Position numbers and translations under genes: made by a program. From Gp6-AA40 sp963723495 (lineage in GTDB: Bacteria; Acidobacteriota; Vicinamibacteria; Vicinamibacterales; UBA2999), in NCBI GenBank assembly GCA_963723495.1, contig CAVRQR010000001.1, positions 117,859 to 181,858 on the forward strand: 64,000 bases of DNA, written 5' to 3'. How positions within the stretch are numbered: position 1 is the first letter of the stretch; the number at the start of each line of letters is the position of its first letter. The notes beneath the pieces were generated by a model. It did no database searches, was not told the DNA's origin, and saw only the letters and a program-made list of their open reading frames with translations. Below, piece by piece: positions 44,803 to 57,040 of the stretch.

Positions 44803-45582
44803 GTTGGGAAGTCGGAGTGATGATTTCGCCACCAAGCTCGTCTACCGAGGTCGATTTCTACATGACCTGGCGCGTGGGTCTGCTGATTCCGTCTCCGAAT
44901 TCGGTCATGGAGGTCGATTTCTATCGCAGCCTGCCCCATGACACCACGCTGCACACCGCGCGCATGTACATGCCCGACATCGAGCGTCGCGAGCGAGGAG
45001 CAGATGCTCGATCAGTTCACGCTGCCCGCGGCCAGGTTGGTCGGCACTGTGACGCCCCACATCGTCGTCTTCGGTTCCACCAGCGCCTCGATGCTCCGTG
45101 GCAAGGACTACGACCGGGAGATCTGTGAACGCGTCGGCGAGCTGACCGGGGCCGAGCCAATCAGCGTGGTCGACTCGGTGAACCAGGCATTGCGCGATAC
45201 TCGAGCCACCCGTGTGGCCGTCGTCACGCCCTATACCGATGACATGAACTGGCGCATCAAGGCCAGTATCGAATCGCAAGGGATCGCGGTATCGGCGATA
45301 CATGGAATGGGACTGTCGCCGGCGAAGAGTGCGACGGTGACGCCCGAGTCGATTTACTCGTTCGTCCAGTCGCGCATCGGTACGCGCGTTCCCGGCGACG
45401 CGCTGTTCATCGCGAGCACGGACTACCATGCGATGAGCGCGCTATCGCTGCTGAAGATTGCCTATGACGTGCCGATCGTGACGACGAACCTTGCGGCACT
45501 ACAAGCCGTCAAGCGGAAGCTGCACGGACTGCGAGAACGAGAAATGGCGCCGGCCGGCACGCGACGGCCGGCGACGACGTGA
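44799..45582 (+). CDS. Maleate isomerase/arylmalonate decarboxylase-like protein, no catalytic Cys
   Basis: Asp/Glu racemase superfamily, 260 residues after one +1 correction near 44985. Motifs: PHIVVFGSTSASMLRGKDYD, VAVVTPYTDDMNW and ALFIASTDYHAMSAL. Family members carry Cys at the first TS and in the second CTN motif; here both are Ser (STSAS, AST). The N-terminus has a diverged 21-residue duplication (SWEVGVMISPPSSSTEVDFY then TWRVGLLIPSPNSVMEVDFY). It may still bind a dicarboxylate. Its reaction is doubtful. Position in a hydroxylase/CoA-transferase operon suggests a maleate-like intermediate. Confidence 0.7.
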
Positions 45583-45600
45583 CCGGCGAGGAGACTGACC

Positions 45601-47074
<1,474 letters not shown>

Positions 47075-47100
<26 letters not shown>

Positions 47101-48087
47101 GTACACAGCAGGACCCCGTCGACGGGCCGGCCATCCGTACGCGCAGCTGCGACAAGCAGCTGCGCCGAGCAGAGATCGCAGCCTGCGCAGCAAGGTCATG
47201 TCGCTCGAGGACGCGACCACACTCGTCCAGGACGGCGACACCGTCGGCATCGGCGGCAGCACGATGTCGCGCACGCCGATGGGGATGATCTGGGCGCTCG
47301 ATTCGCGCGCGCAAGTCCCATCTCTCGTGCGTTCGCAGCATCGTGTCGAGCGACGGCGATCTGCTGTTCGGCTCCGGCATCTGCGACCGCATCACCACCA
47401 GCTGGTTCAGCCAGGGAATCCTGTGGGGCGTCTCGAAGGTGATGCGCCATCACGTCGAGACGCGGCGCGGCGACGCTACGACGAATGGAGCCACATGGCG
47501 ATCGGCATGCGCTTCCGCGCCGGCGCGATGGGACTGCCGTTCATGCCGATCCGCTCGATGCTCGGCTCGGACGTCGCTTCGGCAACGGCCGGAGGCGATC
47601 GAGATCGATCTGCCCGTACACCGGCGAGAAGCTCCTGCTCGTGCCGGCGCTCAACCCTGACGTGGCCTCATCCACGTGCAGCGCTGCGACGAGTTCGGCA
47701 ACGCGCAGATCGACGGCCTGCCGTTCATGGACATCGACCTGGCGATGGCTGCCAACCGCGTGATCCTGACGACCGAGCGCATCGTCTCGAACGAGCAGAT
47801 TCGCCGCGCACCCGACCACACGAAGATTCCGTTCTTTGCCGTCGATGCCGTCGTCGAGCTGCCCGTTCGGCTGCGCGCCGCACGAGTGCTCCGGCGTCTA
47901 CGAGCCGATGATGCGCCACATGGAGTCGTACGTGGCGCTCGTGAACGCGAACCCGGTGGACGGCATGCGAGAGTACCTCGAGCCGTTCGTCTTCGGCCCG
48001 GCGTCATGGACGGAATTCCTCGAGCTGATCGGCGTCGACGAGCTGCGTCGCGCGTCGCGCGCGGGAAGGTCGATCGACGATGCGTAG
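47075..48087 (+). CDS. CoA-transferase family I subunit A; frame breaks
   Basis: Glutaconate/3-oxoacid CoA-transferase alpha type. SKVMSLEDATTLVQDGDTVGIGGSTMSRTPMG carries the oxyanion motif GIGG, then DRITTSWFSQGILWGVSKVMRHHVE, and EFGNAQIDGLPFMDIDLAMAANRVILTTE. Corrected C-terminus is CAPHECSGVYEPMMRHMESYV. Together with the next gene it should move CoA between acyl acids. The start may be 47075 or the Met at 47189-47200. The gene overlaps the upstream PLP gene and the B subunit start. Confidence 0.72.
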
Positions 48088-48870
48088 CGAATCGCCGATA
48101 GTGCCAGCCACCTGGCCGTCACGACGACGTCCTGCGCGATTCTGAGCGCGCGGCAACTCAGGGACGGCCAGGTGGTGTTTGCCGGCGTGGGCATTCCGCT
48201 GCTCGCGGCGACGCTGGCGCAGCGCCTGCGCTGCCCCGGGCTCACGATCCTGTTCGAGGGCGGCGTGATCGGCGCGTTCATCGAGCCGGGCGAGCTGCCG
48301 CCGTCGACCAACGATCAGCGCTGCACCGCGCGCGCCAACATGGTTCTCGGGAGCGCTGAGGTGCTGCTGCTGCTGCAGCGAGGCTACGTCGACGTCGGCT
48401 TCATGGGCGGCGCGCAGATCGATCAGTACGGCAATCTGAACAGCTCGTTCATCGGCGATCCGGCGCAACCCGAAGACGCGTCTTCCCGGCACCGGCGGGG
48501 GCAACGACATCTCGAGCCTGACGCGATGATCGTCGCGATGAAGCACGAGAAGCGCCGCTTCGTCGAGCAGCGTCGACTTCATCACGAGCCCCGGCTGGCT
48601 GCGCGGCACGAGCTCACGGTGCGAGAGCGGCCTCGCCACGGGCGGCATGTTCCGCGTCGTGACCGATCTGGCGGTGTTCGACTTCGACGAGGAGACGCGG
48701 CGGATGCGCGCGATCGCGCCTCAATCCGGGCGTGAGCTGCGAGCAGGTCCAGGCGAACACCGGCTTCCCGCTCGCGTTTGCGCCCGATCTCGGGACACCG
48801 AAGCCGCCGACGCGCCGAGGAACTGGCGATGCTGCGGCAGCTCGATCCGGATCGGCTGTACACGGCGTGA
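48080..48870 (+). CDS. CoA-transferase family I subunit B; frame breaks
   Basis: Begins in the last codons of subunit A. Core: DGQVVFAGVGIPLLAATLAQRL, LTILFEGGVIGAFIEPGELP, LLQRGYVDVGFMGGAQIDQYGNLN, PGTGGGNDISSL and SGLATGGMFRVVTDLAVFDFD. This is the beta subunit of glutaconate-type CoA-transferases, where the catalytic Glu lies in the EGG-type segment. At least five +1 steps occur. Substrate likely a dicarboxylate made by the upstream enzymes. The 75 bases after it hold only the LLM ribosome site. Confidence 0.72.
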
Positions 48871-48946
48871 CAATCAGGGGTGCTCGACACGTCCCGCCTC
48901 CAGGGTCGATTCGTGTGAACGACCAGGTGCAGCGAGGACATCGACA

Positions 48947-49898
48947 ATGAGCCTGGCAGGGACCTTCGGCATCGCCGCACGCAACTTCACGGCCTATCCG
49001 GAGATGCCGGACGCGAAGGCGCTCGTCGACTACGGCGTGAGGATGGAGGAGCTCGGCTTCGATTCGCTGTGGGTGTGGGATCACATCCTGCTCGGCGTCG
49101 ATCCGAACTTCCCGATCATCGACTCGCTGACGCTGCTGACGGCCATCGCGGCGCGCACGAACGAAGATCAAGCTCGGCACCGGCATCCTCGTTCTCCCGC
49201 TGCGCAACCCGGTCGTGCTCGCGAAGCAGCTGTCGAGCATGGATCTGCTCTCGGACGGCCGCCTGCTCATGGGCATGGCGTCGGGCTGGTACAAGCGCGA
49301 GTTCGACGCGGTCGGTGTGCCGTTCGATCAGCGCGGCAAGATCATGGACCAGAACCTCGAGATCCTCACGCGCTTCTGGACCGAGGACATGGTCAAGGGC
49401 GAGTTCGGCTGCCACAAGATTCCAGCCGGCGTGATGTATCCGAAGCCGGTGCAGAAGCCGCGGCCACCGATCCTCATCGGCGGCTACGTCGACAAGGTGC
49501 TCAACGCGCGGCGGTCACCGGCGACGGATGGCTCACCTACTTCTACCGGCCCGAGAGCTTCGCGAAGTCGTGGGAGAAGATCCGTGACTTCGCGGTGGAA
49601 GGCGGCAAGGATCCGGACACGTTGCTCAACGCCGCCCAGCTCCCGATCCGGGTCGGCCCCTCACGCGCGGCGGTCGAGGCGGGGATGATGGAGTGGCTCG
49701 GGAAGGAGTGGGACTACGCCTCCTGGAGCGAATCCACGAAGGACAGCGCGATCCTCGGGAGCGTCGACGAGTGCGTGGCGCAACTGAAGGAGCATCTCGC
49801 CGTCGGCGTGCAGAAGATCATCTTCGTGCCGTACAAGTACCGAAGCCGAGCAGATCGAGATCATCGCGAAAGAAATCATTCCCAGGCTCCGACATTAG
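48947..49898 (+). CDS. LLM-class F420-dependent oxidoreductase; three frame breaks
   Basis: A luciferase-like TIM barrel of the TIGR03619 F420 subgroup: FGIAARNFTAYPEMPDAKALVDY, EELGFDSLWVWDHILLG, LGTGILVLPLRNPVVLAKQL, DGRLLMGMASGWYKREFDAVG and PILIGGY. Corrected C-terminus KIIFVPYKYEAEQIEIIAKEI. Steps at 49162 (+1), 49505 and 49845 (+1). The family uses F420 or FMN; an F420 operon is 3 kb away on the other strand. It is the last gene of the catabolic operon and probably performs a hydride transfer on the intermediate. Ends 7 bases from the convergent permease gene stop. Confidence 0.78.
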
Positions 49899-49905
49899 GC
49901 CGCTG

Positions 49906-52559
49906 TCAGCGGTGACGAAGCGCGGCGATCGGATCGGTCCGTGATGCGCGCCAGGCCGGGACGAACGATGCGACGAGCACCGTCGTCAGAACAACTGTCG
50001 CGGCGCGCAGTGAACGAGACCGCATCGGTCGGGCTCACGCCATACAGAAGGCTGGCAAGCAGCCGGGTGACCAGGACCGATCCGACCAGCCCGCACAGTG
50101 CGCCCGTCGCGCCAAGCCTCAAGCCGCGTCCCAGGAAGCGGCGCAGCAGTTCGGCGCGACTGGCACCGATGGCGATCCGGATGCCGATCTCGTGCGTGCT
50201 CTGTCTCGCGGCGTACGACACCAGACCATAGGTGCCGAGCGCCGTGAGAATCATCGCGATGACGCCGAAGACCATCAGCACGCCGGCGGCCATCGAGAAG
50301 ACCGAGAGCGCGACACGCGTTTGCTCGGTCAGCATGCGCGCGTTGAGGATGGGAAGGTTTGGATCGAGCGACTGCACGGTGGAGCGAAGGCGCGCGAGCA
50401 GCACCGGCTCTGGATCTCGCGAGCGGACGTGCAGCGTCATCGTCGCCAGATAGTTCTGCTCGAGCGGGCGATACACGTGCGGGCGGGGATCTTCGGTGAC
50501 GCGCGCGTACTTGATGTCCCGCGCCACGCCGATCACGGTCCGCCAGTCGCCGCCGCTAAGTCGTACGCGCTTGCCTACCGCACCGTCAGGGGTTCCCCAG
50601 AACTGCCGCGCCATCGTTTCGTTGACGATCGCGACCGGCAGCGCGTCGGCGAGATCGGTCCGCGCGAAGTCGCGGCCGGCCACCAGACCGATTCGCAGGG
50701 TACTCAGGTAGTCAGGCGAGATCGTGTTGATCAGGATACGCATGTCCTCGCCCTGGCCGGGATGGTATCCCTCGACCACGGTGTCCACTGAATTGGTGTC
50801 GACCAGTGTCAGCGGAAGTGAGGCGGTGAGCGCGGCCGATTCGACCCCGGCCTGCGCCCTCACAGTGTCGAGCAGTCTTTGATAGAACGCGCGGCCACGC
50901 GTCGAGTCGTAGCCGCTTTGCCTGAGGTCGAACGAGACGGACGCGACATTGCGCGAGTCGAACCCAACGTCGGCGGTCCTCGCCGATTCGAGGCTGCGGA
51001 TCACGAGGCCCGCACCCACGAGCAGCAACAATGAGACGGCGACCTGCGAGACCACCAGCACATTCCGCAGCCTGCCGCGCGATCCGCCTCGCGGTGACAG
51101 GTCATCCTTCATGATTCCCGCAAGATCGACTCTCGAACTGCGCAGCGCGGGGAAAAAGCCGAAGACCAGTGAGCTGCTGCAGGAGAGGACGAGTGCGAAA
51201 GCGACGGCAGTCCAATCAGGCGACACGTTGAGGCTGATCGGGAACGGCGCAAGTGACGCCATGCTGGTGGGTTCGAGCAGAACACTGATGCCACGAGACG
51301 CCAGCATTCCCAGGGCTGCACCGGGCAGCGACAGGACGAAGCTCTCGACAAACAACCATCGCAGGATGCGACCTCGGCTGGCGCCGAGCGACACGCGGAT
51401 CGCGACCTCGCCTCGACGGCTGACCCCGCGCACGAGGACAAGGTTCGACACGTTTGCGCAGACGATCAGCAGAAGCAGCGCACCCATCGCGCTCAGCAAC
51501 AGGATGGCCGGCAGCATGTAGGTCTGCGCGCCATAGGGCGAGCTCCACATCGGAATGACCGTCGCCCGTTGCCCTACGCGTCTTGCGGGTTGCTGCGCGT
51601 CGAGTTGCACAGAGAGAATGTCGGCCTCCGCCGCCGCGGCACTGATAGATGAATCCGGTTGCAGGCGTCCGAGTCCCCATATCAGTCGGCGACTCGCGCG
51701 CGGCCAGCAGGTCGACCCCTCGAAGCTGCGGCTGCATCATCACCGGAAGGAACAGATCCATGCGGAGGCTGACGATCGAGCCCTGGAACTCGGGCTCGGT
51801 GACGCCAACGATCGTGAACGGATACGCGTTGACCTGAATGGTCTTGCCCACGATCTGCGGATCCGATGCAAAGGCCCGCCGCCATAAGACATCCGAGATC
51901 ACCACGACCGGATGCTTGCCGGGCGAGACATCGTCTGACGGCAGAAGCGTCCGGCCAAGGCTCGCCTGGACGCCGAGCACCGCGAAATAGTTCCCGGTGA
52001 CCATCTCGCCGGCGACACGCTCGCCGCGGGTGCCAAGACCCAGGCTGTAGGCATCCATCGATGTCCCGGCAAACCCCGCAAACGCGCGGCCCTGCTCTCG
52101 CAAATCGCGAAAGTCGCGGTGCGACAGCGGAAGAATGCGGCCCGCGTCGGTGCGGGCCACGAGCACACCAAGACCCGCGGAACCCTCGACGCCCGGGATC
52201 GGCTTGATCGCGAGCGCGTTGAAGAGCGAAAACACCGAGACATTGGCGCCAATGCCGAGTGCCAGAACAGCGACGACGACGAGTGAATAGCCGGGACTGC
52301 GGCTCAGCGTACGGATTGCATATCGGAAATCCTGGGTGAGATCCGCCACCTGCGATCGCCATGCGCCGCCCCAACTGCGTCGAGTGGCCTCTCGCGTGAG
52401 CGTCACGTTCCCGAACTCCTTGAGTGACGCCAGCTGCGCGGTTCGCGGATCGTCGCCCCCCTCGATCCGCTCCGTCGTGGCCATCGACAGGTGCGCGCGA
52501 ATCTCCTCCTCGAGGTCATCGTCGCGATCGCGTCGCAACAGCCAGTCCAGCAGCTTCAT
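49906..52559 (-). CDS. Duplicated ABC permease (acidobacterial ADOP type); two +1 frame breaks
   Basis: Start MKLLDWLLRRDRDDDLEEEI, the typical ADOP opening. DFRYAIRTLSRSPGYSLVVVAVLALGIGANVSVFS begins the first FtsX half, with LLIVCANVSNLVLVRG and GEVAIRVSLGASRGRIL; the second half has TYGLVSYAARQSTHEIGIRIAIGAS. Steps near 51650 and 49970 are both +1; the corrected end is VVLTTVLVASFVPAWRASRTDPIAALRHR, the usual ADOP C-terminus. Corrected length 883 residues. Paired with the PadR regulator just upstream, a standard arrangement in Acidobacteria. Function in efflux or lipoprotein handling is unproven. Confidence 0.85.
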
Positions 52560-52563
52560 CGAC

Positions 52564-52920
52564 TCACCCTTTCGCGGGGTCCGGATTGAGGACGCCGCCG
52601 ATCGCCGCGACCAACTGCGCCCATCGATCGCGCTCACGCAGCAGCTGTTTCTTCCCCGCCGGTGTCAGCGTGTAGAACTTCGCGCGCTGGTTCGTGTCGG
52701 TCAGGCCCCACGAGGACTTCACCCACTTCTGTTTCTGTAAACGATGCAGGGCTGGATAGAGCGACCCCGTTTCCACCTGGAGCGCCTCCGAGGATTGGGC
52801 GCGGATGGTCTGGCTGATCGCGTAGCCATGCTGCGGTCCCCACTGGAGCGTCTGGAGGATGAGCATGTCGAGTGTGCCCTGCAGAAGCTCCAGACGAGAC
52901 GCGGGCGTGGTTTGTTCCAT
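52564..52920 (-). CDS. PadR-family transcriptional regulator
   Basis: 118 residues. MEQTTPASRLELLQGTLDMLILQTL and HGYAISQTIRAQS lead into the winged helix VETGSLYPALHRLQKQKWVKSSW, the PadR hallmark, with YTLTPAGKKQL following. It should repress the duplicated permease gene 4 bases downstream and probably itself, through two GTAG-N-TCTAC dyads upstream. Acidobacterial PadR-ADOP pairs are widespread. The ligand is unknown. Confidence 0.88.
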   Translation of the reverse strand: MEQTTPASRLELLQGTLDMLILQTLQWGPQHGYAISQTIRAQSSEALQVETGSLYPALHRLQKQKWVKSSWGLTDTNQRAKFYTLTPAGKKQLLRERDRWAQLVAAIGGVLNPDPAKG

Positions 52921-52924
52921 GGCT

Positions 52925-52960
52925 GTAGGCAGTCTACGTCCATGGGTGTAGATTGTCTAC
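52925..52960. promoter_or_regulatory. Two 13-bp dyads, PadR operator candidates
   Basis: GTAGGCAGTCTAC (52925-52937) and GTAGATTGTCTAC (52948-52960) are imperfect and perfect 5-base dyads, 23 bases apart centre to centre, directly upstream of the PadR start. This spacing fits two repressor dimers on one face of the helix. Autoregulation is inferred. Confidence 0.5.
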
Positions 52961-52964
52961 CGGC

Positions 52965-55353
52965 TCAGGATGTGAGGGCGATGATCCGTGGCGGCGCGTC
53001 CGGCCGTGCCGCGAACGAGGCCGCGTAGCGTTCGGCGGGCGCGTCCCCATACGATCGTCGTGCGTTGCCGCGGCGTGCGGCCGATCGAGCGGATGGTGAC
53101 TTCCATCCTCGCCGGCGTCATCTCCTGACCGTGCACGGCGCCGGCCGAGCGGGTGATCGTTTCGTCCATGAGGGTGCCGCCCAGATCGTTGGCACCTGAT
53201 TCGAGGCAGACCTTGACGCCCTCAGGCCCCATCTTCACCCACGAGGTTTGAATGTTGGTGAGGACGGGGTGTAGTGCCAGCCGGGCCACCGCGTGCATCA
53301 GCACCGCTTCGCGGAACGTCGGGCCGCGGCGGGCGCGCCCCTTCAGGTAGATGGGCGCCTCCATGTGAACGAACGGCAGCGGAACGAACTCCGTGAAGCC
53401 GCCGGTCTCGACCTGGAGTTCGCGGATCCGGAGCAGATGTCGAGCCCAGTGCTCGTAACGATCGACGTGTCCGTACATGATCGTCGACGTCGTGCGGAAG
53501 CCGATGTGGTGCGCGGTCCGCATGACGTCGAGCCAGCGTGCTGTGCCGATCTTGTCGGGGCAGAGCCCGGCCCGCACTTCGTCATCCAGGATCTCAGCCG
53601 CGGTTCCCGGCAACGTACCGAAGCCTGCCGCTTTCAGTGTGGCGAGGAACTCACCAACCGGGACGCCGAGCGTCGCCGCTCCCTGGTGCACTTCGAGCGG
53701 TGAGAACGCGTGGATATGGATGCCCGGCGTCGCCTGACGGACCGCCGCGCAGATGTCGAGATAGGTCTGTCCGGTAAAGCTCGGCTCGATGCCCCCCTGC
53801 ATACACACCTCGGTCGCGCCGCGATCCCAGGCCTCGCGCGCGCGCCGTGCGATCTCGTCGAGCGACAAGGTGTACGGCCGCCCACGCAGGTTCTCGCTCA
53901 GCTTCCCCTTCGAGAACGCGCAGAACTGACACTTGAAGTAGCAGACGTTGGTGTAGTTGATGTTGCGGCAGACGACGTAGGAGATGACGTCGCCATTGAC
54001 CTCGCGACGGAGCGCGTCGGCGGCCGCACAGATCTCAGAGAACTCGTCACCTCTGGCTTGAAACAGCCGTACGAGATGGTGCTCTTCGAGCGGCCGGCCG
54101 ACCCCAATGCGCGCGAGTATCGGCGCGATCTGCTCCGAAGGCGCCTTGGCGATCGTCGTTGGGACATGCGGCAGCGCAGCTGCCATCCCGGGCGACCACG
54201 GATCGGTGCGCGGCCAACCGCCGGCATCAACACTGTGCAAGAGGATCGTTTGCAGACCTTTGTCGACCCATTCGTGTCCCGATCGCGCGTAGCTCGGGTA
54301 TATGGCAAGCCGTTCGACGAGCGTCTTGCCGGCCGCCTTCGTCGCGCGTTCGAGCACCTTGAGGTGCGGCCAGGGTGCTTCCGGGTTCACGTAATCGGGT
54401 GTCACCGGTGAGACCCCGCCCCAATCGTTGATGCCAGCCTCGATCAAGGGAGCGAGTGCACCCACATTCAGGTTCGGCGGCGCCTGGATATTCATCGACG
54501 GCCGAAACAGCAGCCGCGCGACAGCGATCGTCCAGAGATGTTCCTCGAGCGGGGCAGCCGGTGTCGCAGCCATTCGCGTTCCGGGCTTGGGACGGAAGTT
54601 CTGGATGATGATTTCCTGCAGGTGCCCGTAGGTCTCATGCAGCGCGCGCAGCGCCAGCAGCGCTTCCACTCGCTCGCGCCGGGTCTCCCCGATGCCGATC
54701 AGGATTCCGGTCGAGAACGGGATGCGCTGCTCTCCCGCCATCCGGATGGTCGCCAGGCGGGCGGCCGGAATCTTATCGGGAGAACCATGGTGCGGCCCGC
54801 CGGGTGCACAGAGCCGATCCGACGCGCTCTCGAGCATGATGCCTTGAGAGATCGACACCCGCCGCAGTGCAGCGAGGTCGGCCGCAGTGAGGCAGCCTGG
54901 GTTCACGTGGGGCAGCAACCCGGTCTCGTCGAGCACCGTGCGCGCGGCTTCCACCAGATACGAGAGCGTTGTCTCGTGGCCGAGGCGATCGAGCGCGGCG
55001 CGCGCCGCCGGGTATCGCCACTCGGGCTTGTCTCCAAGTGTGAACAACACTTCCTTGCACTGCGCGGCCTGGCCGGCCCGTGCGATCGCGAGCACGGCAT
55101 CCATCGGCATGTACGGCGCCTGGTCCTGTCCAGGCGCGTGCGCAAAGGTGCAGTAGTGACAAACGTCGCGGCATAGCTGCGTCAGCGGCACGAACACCTT
55201 GCGCGAATAGGACACGACCGGGCCGTGGAACGTGTCGCGCCGTATTGACGCGGCCTGCATGAGACGATGCAGATCACTGCACTCGGCAAGCGCAAGCGCG
55301 TCCTCGTCAGTCAGGGTGCAGTCAGGGGACAGTTCGTCGAGCACGCCGCTCAT
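52965..55353 (-). CDS. fbiC: FO synthase, fused CofG-CofH
   Basis: Two radical SAM modules. N-terminal CofG half: CRDVCHYCTFAHAPG cluster and PHVNPGCLTAADL. C-terminal CofH half: NINYTNVCYFKCQFCAFSKG cluster and HAFSPLEVHQGAATLG. It makes the deazaflavin FO from tyrosine and a pyrimidine (5-amino-6-ribitylamino-uracil). A base near 53053 shifts the tail; corrected end is YGDAPAERYAASFAARPD, giving 795 residues. Last gene of the F420 operon, 19 bases after cofC. Start MSGVLDELSPD chosen from the frame. A fused FbiC is known from Actinobacteria and other phyla. Confidence 0.92.
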
Positions 55354-55372
55354 GACCAGAAGCTCTGCCGCG

Positions 55373-56053
55373 TCACGGTGGGGCGGGCGCCGAGTCGCCC
55401 AGCGGTTGGAGGTTCAACGTCGACAGATGCACGTAGGTCCGGGTCGCCGAATCACGCGACACGAAAGCCACGAGATCGGCGGGGCGATCGATGTCGAACT
55501 GCAGATGGGGCGCCAAGCGAACCGTTGGCGTGATGCCACTCCGCGTTGCGGCAACGCAATGCGCGTTGAAGCTGTCGGGCCCGAATGCGGGAGCGATCGC
55601 CGCCGCCGGGCGGCAGGCCAGCAGGTTCGTTCCGCCATCGTTGGCCCGCACCAGTGCGACCGCGGGTGCGTAGCGGATGAGATCGAGCATCGCTTCGATG
55701 TCACTCGGAGACACATGCGGCAAGTCGGCCGGGACCACGACCACGCCAGTATCCGGTCGCCCGGACAGGTGATCGACGACACGGGTCAGCGCAGAATTCA
55801 TCCCCATCGCCGCTTTTTCGCGAACCACAACCGCATCGTGCTGACGGGCCATGGCCGAGGCGTCCTCATCGGCCGTCACCACGATCGCGCCGGCCAGCCT
55901 GTGGCTGCACGCATCGAGCGCGGAGAGCACGTCCTCGAGCATCACGCGGGCAAGAGCGATCCGATCACTTTCAGAGAGAATGCTCGCCAGTCGCTGTTTC
56001 GCGAGACGAAATGGCTTGACCGGCACCACCGCCCACGTATCGCCACTGCTCAT
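55373..56053 (-). CDS. cofC: Phospholactate/phosphoenolpyruvate guanylyltransferase
   Basis: 226 residues, intact. TWAVVPVKPFRLAKQRLASILSE is the nucleotidyltransferase opening. VVVVPADLPHVSPSDIEAM holds the metal Asp, and AVALVRANDGGTNLLACRP and FGPDSFNAHCVAA the substrate loop. It activates 2-phospho-L-lactate or phosphoenolpyruvate with GTP to feed CofD. Also called FbiD. The start overlaps the cofD stop (ATGA). Which substrate is used cannot be read from sequence. Confidence 0.9.
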   Translation of the reverse strand: MSSGDTWAVVPVKPFRLAKQRLASILSESDRIALARVMLEDVLSALDACSHRLAGAIVVTADEDASAMARQHDAVVVREKAAMGMNSALTRVVDHLSGRPDTGVVVVPADLPHVSPSDIEAMLDLIRYAPAVALVRANDGGTNLLACRPAAAIAPAFGPDSFNAHCVAATRSGITPTVRLAPHLQFDIDRPADLVAFVSRDSATRTYVHLSTLNLQPLGDSAPAPP

Positions 56054-57040
56054 GCGTACGCCCCCGCCGTCATGTGCCGTGTCAGCATCCGCTCGAGCCG
56101 AGGCGTTGCCAGCGTCTGGCCGAAGGCCAGGACTTCGCTCGCCAGGCGGACGCGGTCGCTCAGGTCCTGCATGAGGGTGGATGTCGCATATACCGGCTCG
56201 TCGATCGACGCCGCGTCACCGGCATCAATGGAATCGATCACGAGCCCGTCGATCAGTCCGTGGTAGCGCGCGGCGATCGAAACATTACTGACTGGCGTGC
56301 CAAGCTCCGCCATGATGTTTGCCGTGGGCCCCTTGACCGCGGCGCCACCGATAATCGGTGACACGGCCACGATCGGCGCGGTGGCCTCGAGAAGCGCGGC
56401 CCGTACGCCTGGAATCGCGAGAATCGGCTCGATGCTCAGGTACGGGTTCGATGGGCAGATCACGATCGCGCGCGTGGCGTCGAAGATCGCCCGGTGCACG
56501 GTCGCCGACACGCGAGTGCGCGACGCCCCGGCGAACCAGAGCGAGCGCACCTTCGGCTTACAGCGGTGCTCGACGAAGTACCGCTGAAACTCGAGCGAGC
56601 CTTCATCGGTCTCGACAATGGTTCGCACGTCTTCATCCGTCATCGGCAGGATACGCGCCTCGATCCCCAGCCGGTGCGCGGCCTGCTCGACGAAATCGGT
56701 CAGAATTCCACCGGCGCGCAGGTACCGGGTGCGCTCGACGTGCATTGCGAGGTCACGGTCCCCGAGCTGAAACCACATCTCGCCACCGAGCTGCCGCACC
56801 GCCGACATGAAACTCCACGTCTCGTCCGCGCGGCCCCACCCGCGCTCGGGATCAGCGACTCCGCCAAGCGTGTAGAGCACAGTGTCGATGTCCGGAGAAA
56901 TCCTGAGACCGAGATGCTCGAAATCGTCTCCGGTGTTGACGAGAATCGTGAGTTCTCCCGGACCAAGAGCGCGCGCGAGCCCGAGCGCGAGCTTGGCGCC
57001 GCCGATACCGCCACACAACGCCAGTACCTGAACGACTCAT
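56050..57040 (-). CDS. cofD: 2-phospho-L-lactate transferase (one +1 frame break)
   Basis: 329 residues after removing a base near 57027: MSRSVLALCGGIGGAKLALGLAR, with the nucleotide/FO loop GGIGGAKL. TILVNTGDDFEHLGLRISPDIDTVLYTLGG, GEMWFQLGDRDLAMHVERT, VRSLWFAGA and VSPIIGGAAVKGPTANIM match CofD/FbiA. It transfers phospholactyl or phosphoenolpyruvyl to FO, making F420-0 or its dehydro form. The start is set by ATGA overlap with the cofE stop. Second-to-last step before glutamate tail addition. Confidence 0.9.
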
